Shown here one piece after another: positions 41,461 through 50,091 of a DNA stretch of 64,000 bases (positions are counted from its first letter, which is position 1; each line of letters starts with the position of its first letter). The stretch is from DASVDE01 sp036381235 (GTDB lineage Bacteria > Actinomycetota > Thermoleophilia > Solirubrobacterales > 70-9), in assembly GCA_036381235.1 (NCBI GenBank), contig DASVDE010000017.1, forward strand, positions 15,217 to 79,216, written 5' to 3'. The notes beneath the pieces were generated by a model, which searched no databases, had not been told where the DNA came from, and worked only from the letters and a program-made list of their open reading frames with translations. Made by a program: the position numbers and the translations under genes.

Positions 41461-43466
41461 GCGCCACCTCCTGGACTTGGCTGGTCCTGCTCTTCCCGCT
41501 GGCCGGATCGATCCTGATCTCGCTCGGCTTCCGCTCGATCCCGGCGCGGGTCGCCGGTGTCATCGGCACCGGCGCGATCGCCCTTGCCTTCGCCTGCGCG
41601 GTCGCCGCGCTCGTCAACCTGCTCGGGCAGGAGCCGGACGCTCGCCACCACGCCTCCTCGCTGTGGGACTACGCCAGCGCCGCCGGCCTCGACATCAAGC
41701 TCGGCATCTACGTCGACCAGCTCTCCGCCTTCATGATGCTGGTCGTCACCGGGGTCTCGACCCTGATCCACCTCTACTCGTTCGGCTACATGCGCTCGGA
41801 CGAGGGCTACCACCGCTTCTTCAGCTACCTCAACTTCTTCGTCTTCTCGATGCTGCTGCTGGTTCTCGCCGGCAACTTCGTGCTGCTGACCGTCGGCTGG
41901 GCCTTCGTCGGCTTCGCCTCCTACGCGCTGATCAGCTTCTGGTACCGGCGCACCACCGCGACCGAGGCGGGGATGAAGGCCTTCGTGATCAACGTGGTCG
42001 GCGACATCGGCCTCGTCCTCGCCGCCTTCCTGATCTTCCGCGAGATCGGCAGCTTCGACTACGGCACGGTGTTCGCCAAGGCGCCCGAGGTCTTCCAGAG
42101 CGGCGAGTGGACGGTCACCGCGATCTGCCTGCTGCTGTTGGTCGGCGCCTTCGCCAAGTCGGCGCAGATCCCGTTCCACACCTGGCTGCCCGATGCGATG
42201 GAGGGCCCGACCCCGGTCTCCTCGCTGATCCACGCGGCGACGATGGTGACAGCCGGCGTCTACCTGATCGCCCGCACCCACGTCCTCTTCTACCTGGCGC
42301 CGACCGCCGCCGACATCGCCGCCTTCGGCGGCCTGGCGACGCTGCTCGTCGCCGGCACGATCGCGCTCGCCCAGACCGACCTGAAGCGCGTCATCGCCTA
42401 CTCGACGATGAGCCAGATCGGCTACATGATCATGGGCGTCTCGATCGGCGCCTACTCGGCGGGGCTCTTCCACCTGATGACCCACGCCTTCTTCAAGGCG
42501 CTTCTCTTCATGGCGGCCGGCTCGATCATCTCGGCGATGGCGAACCGACAGGACATCGACCGCATGAGCGGCTTCTGGAAGGCGATGCGCTTCACCTCGC
42601 TGATGCTGCTGGTCGGCGGCCTGGCGCTCGCCGCCTTCCCGCTCACCTCCGGCTTCTTCTCCAAGGACTCGATCCTCGCCTACGCCGAGGCGCGGGGCGG
42701 CATGTACGCGTGGATGGCGATCGGCGGCTACGTCGGCGCCCTCCTCACCGCGCTCTACACCTTCCGGTTGATCTTCCGGGTGCTTCCCGGCAGACCCTGC
42801 GAGGAGGCGCAGCACCTGATCGACAGCGGCGAGCTGTACCACGGGCCACCGATCAACCCCGCTACCGAGGAGGAAGAGGACACCGACGTCGGCTTCCCCG
42901 GCGCCCACCACCACATTGCCGAGCAGTCCTGGCCGATGGCGGTGGCGATGGCGCTGCTCGGCTTCGGTGCCCTGTTCGCCGGGCTGATCCAGGTGCCGGG
43001 AGTCGACAACGTCCTCTTCGGCTTCCTCGAGCCCGCCTTCCTCGACTCGCCGCTGGCCGAGATCCACCCGAGCGTCGGCGCCGAGTGGCGCGGGCTGGCG
43101 ATCGGCGCCGCGATCTCGCTGATCGGCATCTTCGCCGCTTGGGTGCTTTGGGTGTCACGGCCACAGCTGCCGGCCCTGTTCCGCGAGCGCCTGCGCCCCG
43201 TCTATCTGCTCTGCCTGAACAAGTGGTACTTCGACGAGGCGATCGATTTCCTCGTCGTGCGTCCGGCGCTGGCGATCGGCCGCTTCGCCAACAGCACCTT
43301 CGAGCGGATCGTCGTCGATGGCCTCATCACCGGCACCGAGGACACGGTCGGCGGCGCCGGCAGGCTCGTCCGCGTCGTGCAGAGCGGCTTCGTCCGCAGC
43401 TACGCGCTGCTCCTCCTCGCCGGCTTCGCCGGCCTCGCCCTCTACTTCCTGATCGTGAGCAGCTGA
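41457..43466 (+). CDS. nuoL: NADH-quinone oxidoreductase subunit L
   Basis: The largest antiporter-like subunit, 669 aa. It begins MSATSWTWLVLLFPLAGS. Core antiporter segments: LLLVGAFAKSAQIPFHTWLPDAMEGPTPVSSLIHAATMVTAGVY (channel Lys and His) and AYSTMSQIGYMIMGVSIGAY. The C-terminal part includes an acidic cytoplasmic loop (PATEEEEDTDVGFPG) and the long lateral helix region ending near 669. Its stop overlaps the nuoM start by one base. Confidence 0.96.
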   Translation: MSATSWTWLVLLFPLAGSILISLGFRSIPARVAGVIGTGAIALAFACAVAALVNLLGQEPDARHHASSLWDYASAAGLDIKLGIYVDQLSAFMMLVVTGVSTLIHLYSFGYMRSDEGYHRFFSYLNFFVFSMLLLVLAGNFVLLTVGWAFVGFASYALISFWYRRTTATEAGMKAFVINVVGDIGLVLAAFLIFREIGSFDYGTVFAKAPEVFQSGEWTVTAICLLLLVGAFAKSAQIPFHTWLPDAMEGPTPVSSLIHAATMVTAGVYLIARTHVLFYLAPTAADIAAFGGLATLLVAGTIALAQTDLKRVIAYSTMSQIGYMIMGVSIGAYSAGLFHLMTHAFFKALLFMAAGSIISAMANRQDIDRMSGFWKAMRFTSLMLLVGGLALAAFPLTSGFFSKDSILAYAEARGGMYAWMAIGGYVGALLTALYTFRLIFRVLPGRPCEEAQHLIDSGELYHGPPINPATEEEEDTDVGFPGAHHHIAEQSWPMAVAMALLGFGALFAGLIQVPGVDNVLFGFLEPAFLDSPLAEIHPSVGAEWRGLAIGAAISLIGIFAAWVLWVSRPQLPALFRERLRPVYLLCLNKWYFDEAIDFLVVRPALAIGRFANSTFERIVVDGLITGTEDTVGGAGRLVRVVQSGFVRSYALLLLAGFAGLALYFLIVSS

Positions 43467-45031
43467 TGACCAACTCGTTGCTCTGGACACCGCTGCTGTT
43501 CGGGGTCATCGGCCTCTTCCTGCCGCGCCGGGCGGCGGGCTGGTGGGCGGTGCTGGGCACCGTCGTCACCCTGGGCCTGGCGATCGCCCTGCTCGCCGGC
43601 TTCGACTCGGGCGCCGCCGGCCTGCAGGACACCGTCGACGTCGAGTGGATCCCAGGGCTGGGCGTCGACTACAGCCTTGGTATCGACGGGCTCAACCTCT
43701 TCCTCATCCTGCTGACCGCGCTGGTGTGGACCGGGGGGACCGCCTTCGCCGCCTTCCGCGAGCAGGAGCGTCCCCACCTCTTCTTCCTGATGATGCTGCT
43801 GGGCGAAACGGCGACGCTGGGCGCCTTCCTGGCGCAGGACCTACTGCTCTTCGTCCTCTTCTTCGACCTGATGCTGGTCCCGTTCTACTTCCTCTTCGGC
43901 GCCTGGGGGAGCGATCGCGAGGGCGGGCCGACCGCCTCGGCGGCGACCCTGAAGATGATCGTCTACACGCTGATCGGCTCGCTGCTGATGCTCGTCGCGG
44001 CGATTGCCACCGCGGTGATCTCCGCCGACGGCGGGCACCTCACCTTCTCGATCGCCGCCCTGGGGGAACAGGGCCTGGGCGAAGGCAGCCAGCGCTGGAT
44101 CTTCTGGTTCTTCGCAGCGGCCTTCCTGGTCAAGATGCCCGCCTTCCTCCTGCACGGCTGGATGCCCGACGCCTACCGCGCGGCCCCGCTGCCGGCGCTG
44201 GCTGTCTTCTCCGGGGTGCTGGCAAAGGTCGGCGCCTACGGCTTCCTGCGCGTGGTGCTGCCGCTCTTCCCCGACGCGACGATCCAGTTCCAGGAGGTGG
44301 TGCTGGTGATCGCGCTGGCCTCGATCCTCTATGGCTCTGTGATGGCCTTCACCCAGACCAACGTGCGCCTGGTCGCCGGCTACTCCTCGGTGGCCCAGCT
44401 CGGCTTCATCACCGCCGGGATCTTCGCCCTGCGCGCCGACGGGGCCGACGGGGCAATCCTGCAGATGGTCAACCACGGCCTGGTGGTGGCGCCGCTATTC
44501 GTGATCGTCGCGATCCTCGCCGAGCGATCCGGCACGGAAGATCTGCGCGAGATGGGCGGCATGGCGATGCGCGCCCCGGTATTGGCGGCGCTGTTCCTGA
44601 TCGTCACCCTGGCGACCCTGGCGATGCCGGGCTCGGCCAACTTCATCGGCGAGTTCTACATCCTCAACAGCCTCTTCGATTCGAAGATCGTCTTCGCCTG
44701 CGTCGCGATCAGCGGCGTCGCGATGTCAGCCTATTACGCCCTGCGCCTCTACCAGCGCACGATGCACAACCGCAAGCCGGAGGGAATCGAGTCGCGAGAG
44801 ATCGGCTGGCGCGACGGCGTCGTCCTCGCCCCGCTGGTGCTCTGCATCCTCGGATTGGCCCTGTATCCGCAGCTGATCCTGAAGCGCACCGACGCCTCGG
44901 TGCAGCGGAACGTCGCCGGCTTGAGCGACACAACGGATGCAGAGTTGGCCCGGCAGCGCGGACGCGGAAGCGAGGGCCAGTCCATATCTGTTTCTTCTGG
45001 CCCGAGCGAGAGCAGAGCAGCTGCCGGTTGA
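43466..45031 (+). CDS. nuoM: NADH-quinone oxidoreductase subunit M, with palindromic element in tail
   Basis: Antiporter-like subunit, 521 aa. The start is ATG 43466 (MTNSLLWTPLLFGVIGLFLP). Core motif: WFFAAAFLVKMPAFLLHGWMPDAYRAAPLPALAVFSGVLAKVGAYG. After the last helix (LVLCILGLALYPQLIL) comes a roughly 40-residue polar tail, whose DNA at 44974-45003 carries the CCATATCTG core flanked by GGGCCAG/CTGGCCC. The tail (SEGQSISVSSGPSESRAAAG) is repeat-derived and probably dispensable. Confidence 0.95.
   Translation: MTNSLLWTPLLFGVIGLFLPRRAAGWWAVLGTVVTLGLAIALLAGFDSGAAGLQDTVDVEWIPGLGVDYSLGIDGLNLFLILLTALVWTGGTAFAAFREQERPHLFFLMMLLGETATLGAFLAQDLLLFVLFFDLMLVPFYFLFGAWGSDREGGPTASAATLKMIVYTLIGSLLMLVAAIATAVISADGGHLTFSIAALGEQGLGEGSQRWIFWFFAAAFLVKMPAFLLHGWMPDAYRAAPLPALAVFSGVLAKVGAYGFLRVVLPLFPDATIQFQEVVLVIALASILYGSVMAFTQTNVRLVAGYSSVAQLGFITAGIFALRADGADGAILQMVNHGLVVAPLFVIVAILAERSGTEDLREMGGMAMRAPVLAALFLIVTLATLAMPGSANFIGEFYILNSLFDSKIVFACVAISGVAMSAYYALRLYQRTMHNRKPEGIESREIGWRDGVVLAPLVLCILGLALYPQLILKRTDASVQRNVAGLSDTTDAELARQRGRGSEGQSISVSSGPSESRAAAG
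44974..45003. repeat. Palindromic element, core family F, copy 3 (nuoM tail)
   Basis: Seven-base arms GGGCCAG and CTGGCCC around TCCATATCTGTTTCTT. It is translated as SISVS, a different frame from the copy in nuoI. Confidence 0.75.
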
Positions 45032-45035
45032 TTCC

Positions 45036-46544
45036 GTGAACTTCCACGCCCCCCACATCGACTACGCCGCGCTCTCGCCGGTGATCGCGCTCACCGTCGG
45101 ACTCTGCATCGTGCTGATGACCGCGGTCTCCAAGCCGCTGCGACGCACGGCGCCGGCGCTGACCCTCCTCGCCCTGGCGACTACGGCCGGGCTGCTGATC
45201 TGGCAGTGGGATGAGGAGACCGACCTCATCTCCGGCGCGCTGCGGCTCGACGGCCTGGCGATCGCGATCTCGTTGATCGCGATCCTCACCGCCGCTTTCG
45301 CTGTGCTGCTCTCGACCCGCGAGCCGGCCGTCGAGGAGGCCGGCTCGGGCGAGTACCACGCGCTGCTGCTCGGCTCGGTGCTCGGCATGGTGCTGCTCGC
45401 CCAGGCCCAGAACCTGGTCAGCTTCTTCGTCGCGATCGAGACCCTCTCGATCCCGCTCTACATCCTCTGCGCCACAAACCTGCGCCATGAGCGTTCGCTC
45501 GAGTCGGGCCTCAAGTACCTGATCGTCGGCTCGCTCGGCTCGGCGACGCTGCTCTACGGGATGGCCCTGATCTACGGTGGCTCGGGCTCGACCGACTTCG
45601 CCGGTATCGCCGCCGGAATCGGCAAGGAGAGCGTGCTCGGCGACCCGCTCGTCCTGGTCGGGATCGGGATGGCCGCGGTCGGCCTCGCTTTCAAGACCTC
45701 GATCGCCCCCTTCCACCAGTGGACGCCGGACGTCTACCAGGGCGCCCCCACCCCGATCACCTCGTTCATGGCGGTGGCGACCAAGGCGGCTGCCTTCGCC
45801 GTGTTCGTCCGCTTCTTCGACGTGGCGCTGGCGCCGGAGTCGGGCGACTGGCAGGCGCCGCTCGCGGTGCTGGCGGCGATCTCGATAGTCGTCGGCAACG
45901 TCGGCGCCCTGCGTCAGAGCTCGCTGAAGCGGATGCTCGGCTACTCCGGCATCGCCCAGGCCGGCTACATCCTCGGCGGCCTGGTCGTCGCCTCGGAGGC
46001 CGGCGTCAACGCCCTCGTCTTCTACCTCGCCGCATACGCCTTCATGAACCTCGCCGCCTTCGCCGTCGTCGTCGCCCGTGAGCGCGAGACCTCCTACGGC
46101 GATGAGATCGGCGCCGTCCAAGGGCTCGGCGCCGAGCGGCCGCTGCTCGCCTGGCCGCTGACGATCTCGATGCTCGGCCTCGCGGGGCTGCCGGCGACGG
46201 CGGGTTTCATCGGCAAGCTCTACCTGATCGAGGCGCTGGTCGCCGGCGACTACACCTGGCTCGCGGTCTTCATCGCGGTCGGCACGATGATCTCCCTCGC
46301 CTACTACCTGCCAGTCGTGGCGGCGATGTGGATGCGCCCGGGTGGCGAAGCCGCGGAGACCGCGACCCCAACGCCTGCGATCGCCGGCGCCTCTCCGGAA
46401 GCCGACCCGATCGACCCCGAGGCGGGCCGCCGCGTCTACCTCGTAGCTCCGGCCCTGCTCGCCGCCGCCGCGGTCGTCTTCTTCGGGATCATTCCCCAGC
46501 CGTTGGTCGAATTCGCCCAACACGCCGGGTCCTCCCTCTTCTAG
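45036..46544 (+). CDS. nuoN: NADH-quinone oxidoreductase subunit N
   Basis: Antiporter-like subunit, 502 aa. GTG 45036 (VNFHAPHIDYAALSPVIALT) is preferred to upstream ATG 44937, which lies within nuoM. Core: VGLAFKTSIAPFHQWTPDVYQGAPTPITSFMAVATKAAAF and RMLGYSGIAQAGYILGG. A polar Ala/Pro-rich loop (AAETATPTPAIAGASPEADP) precedes the last helix. It ends the nuo set, followed 12 bp later by an AEC-type transporter. Confidence 0.95.
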   Translation: MNFHAPHIDYAALSPVIALTVGLCIVLMTAVSKPLRRTAPALTLLALATTAGLLIWQWDEETDLISGALRLDGLAIAISLIAILTAAFAVLLSTREPAVEEAGSGEYHALLLGSVLGMVLLAQAQNLVSFFVAIETLSIPLYILCATNLRHERSLESGLKYLIVGSLGSATLLYGMALIYGGSGSTDFAGIAAGIGKESVLGDPLVLVGIGMAAVGLAFKTSIAPFHQWTPDVYQGAPTPITSFMAVATKAAAFAVFVRFFDVALAPESGDWQAPLAVLAAISIVVGNVGALRQSSLKRMLGYSGIAQAGYILGGLVVASEAGVNALVFYLAAYAFMNLAAFAVVVARERETSYGDEIGAVQGLGAERPLLAWPLTISMLGLAGLPATAGFIGKLYLIEALVAGDYTWLAVFIAVGTMISLAYYLPVVAAMWMRPGGEAAETATPTPAIAGASPEADPIDPEAGRRVYLVAPALLAAAAVVFFGIIPQPLVEFAQHAGSSLF

Positions 46545-46556
46545 GCCATAGGGGTC

Positions 46557-47471
46557 CTGCTCACAACCGCGGCGATCGTCGGCGCCGTCGCCGTCGGCGT
46601 CTGGTCCGAGCACCGCTGGCCGCAGGGGGCCGCGCGCGCGGCGCGGCGCTCCATGGTGCTGCTGCTCTACGTCCTGCTGCCGCCGGTGATCTTCTTCAAC
46701 ATCGCCGCCAGCTCGATCGACCCCAGCCATGGGCTCGGTCTGGCGCTGGGCATCGTCGCCTCCTCGCTCGGCGCCCTGCTCGCCTGGTGGATTGCGAGCC
46801 GCGTGCTGCGGCTTCCTCGCTTCCAGGTCGGCGCGGTGGTCTGCTGCGTGCTCAGCGTCAACACCGGCTATCTCGGCTACCCGCTGACCGTCGCCCTGCT
46901 CGGCCGCGACCAGCTCTCCACCGCCGTCCTCTACGACGTCCTGGTCACGGGACCGTGCCTGCTGCTGGGCGCCTTCGCCGTCGGCGCGGCTTTCGGGACC
47001 AAGGCGGGCGAGAGCCCACGGCAGCGCGTCCGCGCCTTCTTCACCCGCAACCCACCGCTATACGCCGCGATCGCCGGCCTACTGGCGCCGAAGGCGCTGG
47101 CGCCCGACCTCATGGTCGACTTCTCGCAGGCGCTGATCGTCGCGATCCTGCCGATCGGCTTCTTTGCCGTCGGCGCCACCCTGGCCGAGAACGCCGAGCA
47201 TGGCGAGCTGCCGATGCCGCCGCCCCTGAGCCGCCCGGTGGCGCTGGCCGTCGCCACCCGCCTCGCCGTCGTCCCCGCCCTGCTGATGCTCCTCGCAGCG
47301 CCCCTCATCGACCTCCCCGCCGCCTACCGCCTGCTCTCGGCGATGCCCTCCGGCATCAACTCCCTGGTCATCGCCCACGCCTACGGACTTGATATGGAGA
47401 TCACCGCCGAATCGGTCACCTGGTCGACGGGAATAGTCGTCGCCGCGGCCCTTGCGTCGCTCTTGATCTGA
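46557..47471 (+). CDS. AEC-family (auxin efflux carrier-like) permease, non-ATG start
   Basis: About 304 aa. Eight to ten helices; characteristic LLPPVIFFNIAASSI, SVNTGYLGYPLTVALLG and the late MPSGINSLVIAHAYGLD. The first ATG (46653) would cut off the first helix. The same frame upstream encodes LLTTAAIVGAVAVGVWSEHRWPQG, a convincing helix, but offers only CTG 46557 (or ATA 46548) as start. I therefore infer a rare start codon, perhaps translated by coupling to nuoN. The substrate is unknown, probably an organic anion. Confidence 0.75.
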   Translation: MLTTAAIVGAVAVGVWSEHRWPQGAARAARRSMVLLLYVLLPPVIFFNIAASSIDPSHGLGLALGIVASSLGALLAWWIASRVLRLPRFQVGAVVCCVLSVNTGYLGYPLTVALLGRDQLSTAVLYDVLVTGPCLLLGAFAVGAAFGTKAGESPRQRVRAFFTRNPPLYAAIAGLLAPKALAPDLMVDFSQALIVAILPIGFFAVGATLAENAEHGELPMPPPLSRPVALAVATRLAVVPALLMLLAAPLIDLPAAYRLLSAMPSGINSLVIAHAYGLDMEITAESVTWSTGIVVAAALASLLI

Positions 47472-47507
47472 GCGGATGCCGCGCGGCGACGACTCACCCG
47501 CGCCCAG

Positions 47508-47987
47508 TTATTTCAGCTTGCCTTTCAACGCGACATCCTCGAACGTCTCGGTGCAGCCGGTTATGTGGATCGCGGTCGTTCCCGAGACCTTCGTCGCCAG
47601 GCCGTTAGCCGATTTCGTCACCTTGATTTTGTGATCGCCGGTGAACTGACCCGGGGCACCGATGGGCTTCACGCACACGTATGGCTCCGGGCCCTCGGTG
47701 CCCTTGTAGACGCCGGGCGCGGTCTTGTGCAGAGTCGACTTGACGTTCCTACCGCCCGATTTCCGGATCAGCCCGACCTTGGAGCAGGCGCCCGATTTGC
47801 AGGTGGACTTGAACACGTACACATCCGTCGTATCCGTCCCCACCGGGATGCCGATGTCGTTGTCCTGAATCGTCGCGGTCACGTTGAACGAGCCGTTGAG
47901 CCGAGCCCCGCCGGCCGCCTGTACCGCGGCCGCGATTGCCAGCAGCAACAGCGCGGCTGCAGCGGCCGTAGTGATCAGCTTTCGCAT
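47508..47987 (-). CDS. Secreted protein, unknown function
   Basis: A 159-aa exported protein. The signal peptide is MRKLITTAAAAALLLLAIAA with cleavage near AVQAAGG. The mature domain has three pairs of cysteines (STCKSGAC, VCVKP, ITGC), a beta-rich pattern (LNGSFNVTATIQDND, HKIKVTKSANGLATKVSGTTAIHITG) and a C-terminal VALKGKLK. It looks like an extracellular beta-sandwich. I recognise no named family. It is convergent with the AEC gene (36 bp) and divergent from the VOC gene. The pair share a 126-bp region with inverted ATTAAGAGCG / CGCTCTTAAT copies. Confidence 0.72.
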   Translation of the reverse strand: MRKLITTAAAAALLLLAIAAAVQAAGGARLNGSFNVTATIQDNDIGIPVGTDTTDVYVFKSTCKSGACSKVGLIRKSGGRNVKSTLHKTAPGVYKGTEGPEPYVCVKPIGAPGQFTGDHKIKVTKSANGLATKVSGTTAIHITGCTETFEDVALKGKLK

Positions 47988-48011
47988 CGTGATGCCCCTC
48001 CTCGTCGCCCG

Positions 48012-48107
48012 GAAATTAAGAGCGCCGGCATTCCAAGAGGCATGCTGCGCCCGCGACGCCGATACTAGCCGCACCAATGCCCCCGGCCATGGCATCGCTC
48101 TTAATCT
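48012..48107. promoter_or_regulatory. Divergent region with inverted CGCTCTTAAT copies
   Basis: ATTAAGAGCG near 48022 and CGCTCTTAAT near 48097 point away from each other towards the secreted-protein and VOC starts. The plus-strand copy merges with TAATCT (48102-48107), 6 bases before ATG 48114. They may be paired promoters or regulator sites. Confidence 0.35.
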
Positions 48108-48113
48108 GACCGG

Positions 48114-48467
48114 ATGCTCCACCACGTCTCGATCGAAGTAACGCCGGAGCGCGTCGAGGCCTGCGTCGCCTGCTGGGAGCTGCTCGGCTTCGAGCAAATC
48201 GAAGCGCCGGAGGCACTGGGCGGTTACGTCACCTGGCTGGAGAGGGAGGGAACACAGATCCACCTGATCCACACCGAATCCCCGACCATCCCAGCCCTCG
48301 GCCACCCGGCCGTGGTCGTCGACGACTTCGAAGCCACCTTCGCCGCTCTCGAAGCCGCCGGCCACTCCCCAGAACGCCACCGCGAGCTATGGGGCGCACC
48401 CCGAGCTTTCATAACCACCCCCGCCGGCCATCGAGTCGAGCTGATGGCCTCTCCGCCAAATCCGTAA
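48114..48467 (+). CDS. VOC (glyoxalase/bleomycin-resistance) superfamily protein
   Basis: A 117-aa single-domain protein made of two beta-alpha-beta-beta-beta units. Metal-site residues: H4 in LHHVSIEV, H50-area IHLIHTE, and Glu in HRVELMASPP. The fold supports glyoxalase, dioxygenase or resistance functions; none can be chosen. It is probably leaderless: TAATCT ends 6 bases before the ATG. Next to it is the K+ channel on the opposite strand (17 bp, convergent). Confidence 0.85.
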   Translation: MLHHVSIEVTPERVEACVACWELLGFEQIEAPEALGGYVTWLEREGTQIHLIHTESPTIPALGHPAVVVDDFEATFAALEAAGHSPERHRELWGAPRAFITTPAGHRVELMASPPNP

Positions 48468-48484
48468 CCCCTCCCCAAGCTGAC

Positions 48485-49291
48485 TCAGTTGCTCTCCTGG
48501 GCAGCTTCACCGCGTGTTTCAAGAGAATCGAGACGGGATCGAATTTCCCGCAGTTCAGCAAGAATCAGGTCTTCTTTGGCCTCGGTCTCACGCTGCTGGT
48601 TGATAAATCGATCCGCGATAAACGCCGTGAGTAGGGCAACAAAGCCGATTCCGACCAACATGATGCTCATCGCAATGGCACGGCCCCCATCTGTACTTGG
48701 AAATATGTCGCCATAGCCGACTGTGGTCACGGTGGTTGTCGCCCACCAGACGCCGTCCCAAGTAGTTAATGCATTCCCATGGTTATCAACCTTCTCAACG
48801 CTCGCAAAGACGGCACCTCCGACGACGACCGTTGCGGCAACAACGAAGGCCGCGTATTTCATCCCTTGAAGCGAAAGGAGCCGCCTCAGACTGAAGAGGC
48901 GGACCAGGCGGAGTAAGCGCACAAGCCGGAATGCGCGCCCTGCCTGCCAAACGGCAGGCGCAAACGGCGGGGTCAACACGGTCACCGCAACATCGATTAG
49001 ATGTCCGCGAATCCACCTACGCCTATTGCGAACAATGAACAGCATCACAACTACCTCGGCTGCAAACACGGACCACGTTGCCCAGTTGAGAACCGTGCTG
49101 ACGCCCCGCCAGACCCCTCCCAGGTCAGACTCTTGAATCACAATGATCGGGATCGTCAGAGACGCCGCGATCACGACCGGCCATTCGAACCACGCTTGTA
49201 TCCGCTCGCTACGGAGATCGGAAATATCGGAGGAACGAGCGGGGGTCAGAGTCGACACAAGTCGTGATCTTTGTTGATTTGCGTCTGACAA
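48485..49291 (-). CDS. Voltage-gated-type potassium channel (six-TM)
   Basis: A 268-aa membrane channel. The S4-like helix has repeating Arg (RAFRLVRLLRLVRLFSLRRLL). The pore helix and filter read WWATTTVTTVGYGDIFPST, where TVGYGD is the K+ signature. S6 follows (IMLVGIGFVALLTAFIADRF), then a C-terminal coiled coil (about 232-264) that probably tetramerises. Its base composition is visibly less GC-rich than that of its neighbours, which hints at horizontal gain. The start is at 49291, with a Ser/Arg-rich cytoplasmic N-terminus. KvAP/MVP-like in layout. Confidence 0.92.
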   Translation of the reverse strand: MSDANQQRSRLVSTLTPARSSDISDLRSERIQAWFEWPVVIAASLTIPIIVIQESDLGGVWRGVSTVLNWATWSVFAAEVVVMLFIVRNRRRWIRGHLIDVAVTVLTPPFAPAVWQAGRAFRLVRLLRLVRLFSLRRLLSLQGMKYAAFVVAATVVVGGAVFASVEKVDNHGNALTTWDGVWWATTTVTTVGYGDIFPSTDGGRAIAMSIMLVGIGFVALLTAFIADRFINQQRETEAKEDLILAELREIRSRLDSLETRGEAAQESN

Positions 49292-49303
49292 GCAATACGG
49301 GGG

Positions 49304-49333
49304 CTGGGGCTAAAACGTTCCTCCCTCCCAGCG
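49304..49333. repeat. Possible degenerate palindromic element (AAAACGTTC core)
   Basis: Short arms GCTGGG / CCCAGC around GGCTAAAACGTTCCTCCCTC. AAAACGTTC is shared with the family D cores in nuoG. Weak on its own. It lies in the 93-bp gap between the channel and the toxin gene. Confidence 0.35.
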
Positions 49334-49384
49334 ACCAACAATTACCGCAATGAATGGGACGGCTGTTACGGGCGCTCTGGGTAA

Positions 49385-49819
49385 CTAGATATTTGGGTGG
49401 TGACCGGTGCTATCGGGGAGCGGGATGACAGTGAGGTCAAGGGTGTCAGCAGTGGCGGCTAGGGCGGCGTCGGAGGTTGCGATCCTGTCCTCGGGTGCGG
49501 CGGATGCGAGGACGAGACAATCCGCCAGGGAAAGAGCGGCTGCTTTGCGGTGGTAGTGAGCAGCGCGGATCTCGCCGGCTCGCCAGGCGACTTGCGTGTC
49601 TATGACCAGCACACTCACCGACTCCTCCACCAGAGGCCCTAGATGCTCAGGTATGGCATCGGACGAGGTGCCCTGTTTGCGGATTAGCCGGTCGATCGAT
49701 TCGGCCAAACACGGGGCGGGTATCGCACACTCGCCGCTGCGTAATAGCGAGGCGACCTCACTCTCACCTGATTCGCCAAGGAGAAAGGTCAGCAAAGCGC
49801 TGGTGTCGAGCAGGATCAA
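49385..49819 (-). CDS. PIN-domain ribonuclease toxin (VapC-like)
   Basis: A 144-aa toxin partner of the AbrB-type antitoxin. The acidic PIN residues are present: D in LILLDTSALLTF, E in CLAESIDRLI, D in LSLADCLVLA and D in RIATSDAALA. The start TTG 49819 overlaps the antitoxin stop (TTGA), as usual in such pairs; ATG 49855 is an alternative inside the antitoxin gene. By family it cleaves RNA when freed from the antitoxin. Confidence 0.88.
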   Translation of the reverse strand: MILLDTSALLTFLLGESGESEVASLLRSGECAIPAPCLAESIDRLIRKQGTSSDAIPEHLGPLVEESVSVLVIDTQVAWRAGEIRAAHYHRKAAALSLADCLVLASAAPEDRIATSDAALAATADTLDLTVIPLPDSTGHHPNI

Positions 49820-50076
49820 TCTCGGCCACCGAACTTCCGCTCTTCCGCTTCCCATTCCTCCTCCCGCGCCTCCTTGCGCATCTCGTCGACGGTCGGTCCG
49901 GAGGGGTTCTTGAAGGCGCCGCGGGCGGCTTCGATCGGGTCTTCGGGGGCGGGGCGCAGAATCAGGTGGTCGCCGCGGTCGTCGGCGACGACTACTCGTG
50001 TGTTCCAGCGCTGACGCACTGTCGCCGGAACCGAGACCTGCCCTCCCGCTGAGATCTTGAGACGTTTCATGATCAT
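49816..50076 (-). CDS. AbrB/SpoVT-type antitoxin
   Basis: An 86-aa antitoxin and autorepressor. The swapped-hairpin DNA-binding domain is MKRLKISAGGQVSVPATVRQRW...VVVADDRGDHLILRPA. The acidic C-terminal tail (EMRKEAREEEWEAEERKFGG) should wrap the toxin. The likely true start is the second ATG, 50070, because a TATTCT hexamer (50078-50083, minus) fits a leaderless transcript there. Three TCATGA hexamers cover the start region. Confidence 0.88.
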   Translation of the reverse strand: MIMKRLKISAGGQVSVPATVRQRWNTRVVVADDRGDHLILRPAPEDPIEAARGAFKNPSGPTVDEMRKEAREEEWEAEERKFGGRD

Positions 50077-50091
50077 GAGAATAACTCATGA
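50067..50091 (-). promoter_or_regulatory. Toxin-antitoxin operator/promoter (three TCATGA repeats)
   Basis: TCATGA, itself a palindrome, occurs at 50067-50072, 50073-50078 and 50086-50091. The TATTCT -10 lies between the second and third. This layout suits autorepression by the AbrB-type protein. The sites are seen; repression is inferred from the family. Confidence 0.5.

Noticed and set aside
47456..48120. 22-bp match (two mismatches) between the AEC gene end and the VOC start
   Set aside because: A match of this quality is expected about once by chance in 64 kb. It is not used as evidence of duplication.
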